This document shows positions 5,304 to 6,686 of a stretch of 6,686 nt of DNA, in pieces. How positions within the stretch are numbered: position 1 is the first letter of the stretch; each line of letters starts with the position of its first letter. Location of the stretch: NCBI GenBank assembly GCA_003219345.1, contig QHOP01000039.1, forward strand, positions 1 through 6,686, given 5' to 3'. The translations under genes were made by a program, and so were the position numbers. This DNA is from Verrucomicrobiota bacterium. Lineage in GTDB: Bacteria > Verrucomicrobiota > Verrucomicrobiia > Limisphaerales > AV2. Under the pieces are notes generated by a model, which worked only from the letters and a program-made list of their open reading frames with translations, made no database searches and was not told the origin of the DNA.

Positions 5304-6686
5304 ATGAAAACAAAGACTCTGACTCCGGAACTGTTGCGCAAGCTGGATGCCTGGTGGCGCGCGGCGAACTACCTCTCGGTCGGACAGATTTATCTCTACG
5401 ACAATCCGCTGCTGAAACAGCCACTCAAGCTGGCGCACATCAAACCGCGCCTGCTCGGCCACTGGGGCACGACGCCGGGACTGAACTTCATCTACGCCCA
5501 TCTGAACCGCGTCATCAAGGAACAGGACCTGAACATGATTTACATCACTGGGCCGGGTCACGGCGGACCCGGGCTGGTGGCCAACGCCTACCTCGAAGGC
5601 ACCTACAGCGAGGTATATCCCAACATCGCGCAAGATGAGGAGGGACTACGGCGGCTGTTCAAACAATTCTCCTTTCCCGGCGGCATTCCAAGTCACGTCG
5701 CACCGGAGACGCCCGGTTCGATTCATGAGGGCGGCGAACTGGGTTATTCACTATCGCACGCGTTCGGCGCGGCCTTTGACAATCCCGATCTGCTCGTTGC
5801 CTGTGTCGTCGGTGATGGCGAAGCGGAGACCGGCCCGCTCGCCACCAGTTGGCACTCGAACAAATTTCTCAATCCGGTCCACGACGGCGCCGTGCTGCCG
5901 ATTCTACATTTGAACGGCTACAAGATAGCCGGCCCCACTGTGCTCGCGCGCATTCCACAGGACGAACTGGAAGCGCTCTTCCGCGGCTATGGTTACACGC
6001 CGCATTTCGTCGAGGGCGACGACCCAATGAAGATGCACGAAGTCATGGCTGCCACGCTGAACACTGTGATCGCGGACATTAAGCGGATCCAAAACGAAGC
6101 GCGTGTCGAGGAGTTCAAGGGCGTGCCTGGAGCACCATCCGGTCCTCGTAGCAGCCGAGGTAACGAGGCTCCATTATCCCGGCTTTCCAGATTAGGGCGC
6201 GGAAAAAGTCAGAGCCTCCTCACGTCGGCTGCTACCTTTCCGACAAACCCCAAGGTCCGTCCGCGCTGGCCTATGATTGTTTTGCGCTCACCGAAAGGCT
6301 GGACCGGCCCGAAGCTCGTGGATGGCAAACCCACCGAAGGCACATTCCGCTCGCATCAGGTGCCGATGGGCGACATGAGTCATCCGGGGCATGTGAAGAT
6401 TTTGGAATCGTGGCTGAGAAGCTACCGGCCACAAGAGTTGTTCGATAAAGCCGGCAAATTGCGCCCCGAACTTGCCGAGCTCGCGCCGAAAGGCGAGCGC
6501 CGTATGAGCGCCAATCCCCACGCCAACGGCGGCCTTCTCTTGCATGACCTGCGCCTGCCGGATTTCCGCGATTACGCGGTGAAGCCGCCCAAGCCCGGGG
6601 CCGTGGAAGGCGAGGCGACCCGCGTCCAGGGCCAGTTCATCCGCGACGTGACGAAAATGAATCCGAAAAACTTCCGCGTCTTCAGT
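5304..6686 (+). CDS. xfp: Xylulose-5-phosphate/fructose-6-phosphate phosphoketolase (3' partial, with in-frame insertion)
   Basis: A thiamine-diphosphate enzyme that splits xylulose-5-P (often also fructose-6-P) with phosphate into acetyl-P and glyceraldehyde-3-P (or erythrose-4-P). The frame stays open from the ATG at 5304 to the window edge, showing 461 residues of the usual roughly 790. Visible blocks are GHWGTTPG (52-59), GPGHGGPG (83-90), GSIHEGGELGYSLSHAFGA (His141), the ThDP motif GDGEAETGPL (170-179) with the partner Asn at 204, LNGYKIAGPT, RPRWPMIVLR, KGWTGPK and FRSHQVPMGDM. Between EARVEEFK and VRPRWP, where homologues have a short turn, there are 45 extra residues (273-317) rich in Ser, Arg, Pro and Gly, encoded by a palindromic DNA element. 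Residue conservation either side suggests an otherwise normal enzyme. The insertion falls between a helix and a strand of the N-terminal ThDP domain, probably a surface loop. Whether the protein is active cannot be told from sequence. Confidence 0.95.
   Translation, partial: MKTKTLTPELLRKLDAWWRAANYLSVGQIYLYDNPLLKQPLKLAHIKPRLLGHWGTTPGLNFIYAHLNRVIKEQDLNMIYITGPGHGGPGLVANAYLEGTYSEVYPNIAQDEEGLRRLFKQFSFPGGIPSHVAPETPGSIHEGGELGYSLSHAFGAAFDNPDLLVACVVGDGEAETGPLATSWHSNKFLNPVHDGAVLPILHLNGYKIAGPTVLARIPQDELEALFRGYGYTPHFVEGDDPMKMHEVMAATLNTVIADIKRIQNEARVEEFKGVPGAPSGPRSSRGNEAPLSRLSRLGRGKSQSLLTSAATFPTNPKVRPRWPMIVLRSPKGWTGPKLVDGKPTEGTFRSHQVPMGDMSHPGHVKILESWLRSYRPQELFDKAGKLRPELAELAPKGERRMSANPHANGGLLLHDLRLPDFRDYAVKPPKPGAVEGEATRVQGQFIRDVTKMNPKNFRVFS
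6120..6254 (+). mobile_element. Small palindromic element inserted in frame in xfp (135 bp)
   Basis: This segment is absent from the usual phosphoketolase layout. Its core is an inverted repeat at 6148-6235, with about 28 bp on the left and 19 bp on the right. The pentamer CAAGG occurs at 6116-6120 and again at 6251-6255, exactly 135 bp apart. Deleting one copy plus the segment leaves EEFKVRPRWP, the normal family spacing. It is translated as 45 residues, GVPGAPSGPRSS...PTNPK. The five other frames all contain a stop within it (for example TAG at 6149 and 6193 forward; TTA at 6174, TCA at 6209 and 6220 read in reverse). It encodes no transposase, so it would need to be mobilised in trans. The insertion relative to homologues and the palindrome are solid; the edges and the CAAGG duplication are inference. 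Confidence 0.7.
6148..6235. repeat. Imperfect 24-nt inverted repeat, 40-nt loop
   Basis: The left arm (6148-6171, beginning GTAGCAGCCGA and ending GAGGCTC) and the right arm (6212-6235, beginning GAGCCTCC and ending CGGCTGCTAC) are reverse complements at 21 of 24 positions. The mismatches pair 6159/6224, 6162/6221 and 6164/6219. The 40-nt loop holds a short extra pairing, CTTTCC (6183-6188) with GGAAA (6201-6205). The arms read as SSRGNEA and SLLTSAAT in the xfp frame. In RNA this would form a long hairpin within the coding region. The arm sequence resembles a dispersed repeat I associate with soil Verrucomicrobiota genomes; that link is memory, not a search. Confidence 0.85.

Noticed and set aside
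6120..6254. CRISPR repeat or intrinsic terminator as an explanation for the hairpin
   Set aside because: There is only one repeat unit with no spacers, no U-run follows the stem, and the coding frame continues with conserved phosphoketolase residues on both sides.
6141..6258. GGTCC direct repeat (6141-6145 and 6254-6258) as the target duplication of the xfp element
   Set aside because: The spacing of 113 bp is not a multiple of three, and collapsing it would not restore the phosphoketolase frame. CAAGG fits better.

Overview
The window holds six genes, all on the + strand and closely spaced, that read as one operon for glucose oxidation feeding a phosphoketolase branch. In order they are: a ROK-family, polyphosphate-glucokinase-like sugar kinase (5' end outside the window), a DUF2090 aldolase-like protein, an NAD-type 6-phosphogluconate dehydrogenase (gnd, broken), glucose-6-phosphate dehydrogenase (zwf), acetate kinase (ackA) and phosphoketolase (xfp, 3' end outside the window). 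Gaps run from about 50 nt down to 9 nt, a 16-nt overlap and 3 nt. No terminator or promoter is evident between the genes.

The proposed route is glucose -> glucose-6-P (kinase) -> 6-phosphogluconolactone (Zwf) -> [lactonase, not present here] -> 6-phosphogluconate -> ribulose-5-P + CO2 (Gnd) -> [epimerase, not present here] -> xylulose-5-P -> glyceraldehyde-3-P + acetyl-P (Xfp) -> acetate + ATP (AckA). The DUF2090 protein has no assigned step in this route.

The DNA looks moderately GC-rich and bacterial, and from memory the proteins resemble those of soil Verrucomicrobiota or Acidobacteria-type bacteria. That taxonomic impression is inference.

Two disruptions stand out. First, xfp carries an extra 135 bp (6120-6254) built around a 24-nt imperfect inverted repeat (6148-6171 with 6212-6235, 21 of 24 positions paired). 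It adds exactly 45 codons without a stop, in the only one of the six frames that stays open. A 5-bp direct repeat, CAAGG, lies at both edges, and removing the segment restores a phosphoketolase of normal family layout. It looks like a small palindromic, MITE- or REP-like element that inserted in frame into a metabolic gene and is translated, in the manner of the Rickettsia palindromic elements. Second, gnd lacks about 77 nt at 2313/2314. This removes the catalytic Lys segment and shifts the frame, so the gene is a pseudogene unless the deletion is an assembly artefact.

No tRNA, rRNA, CRISPR array, insertion sequence with a transposase, or replication origin was seen. The longest stretch without a clear gene is about 50 bp.
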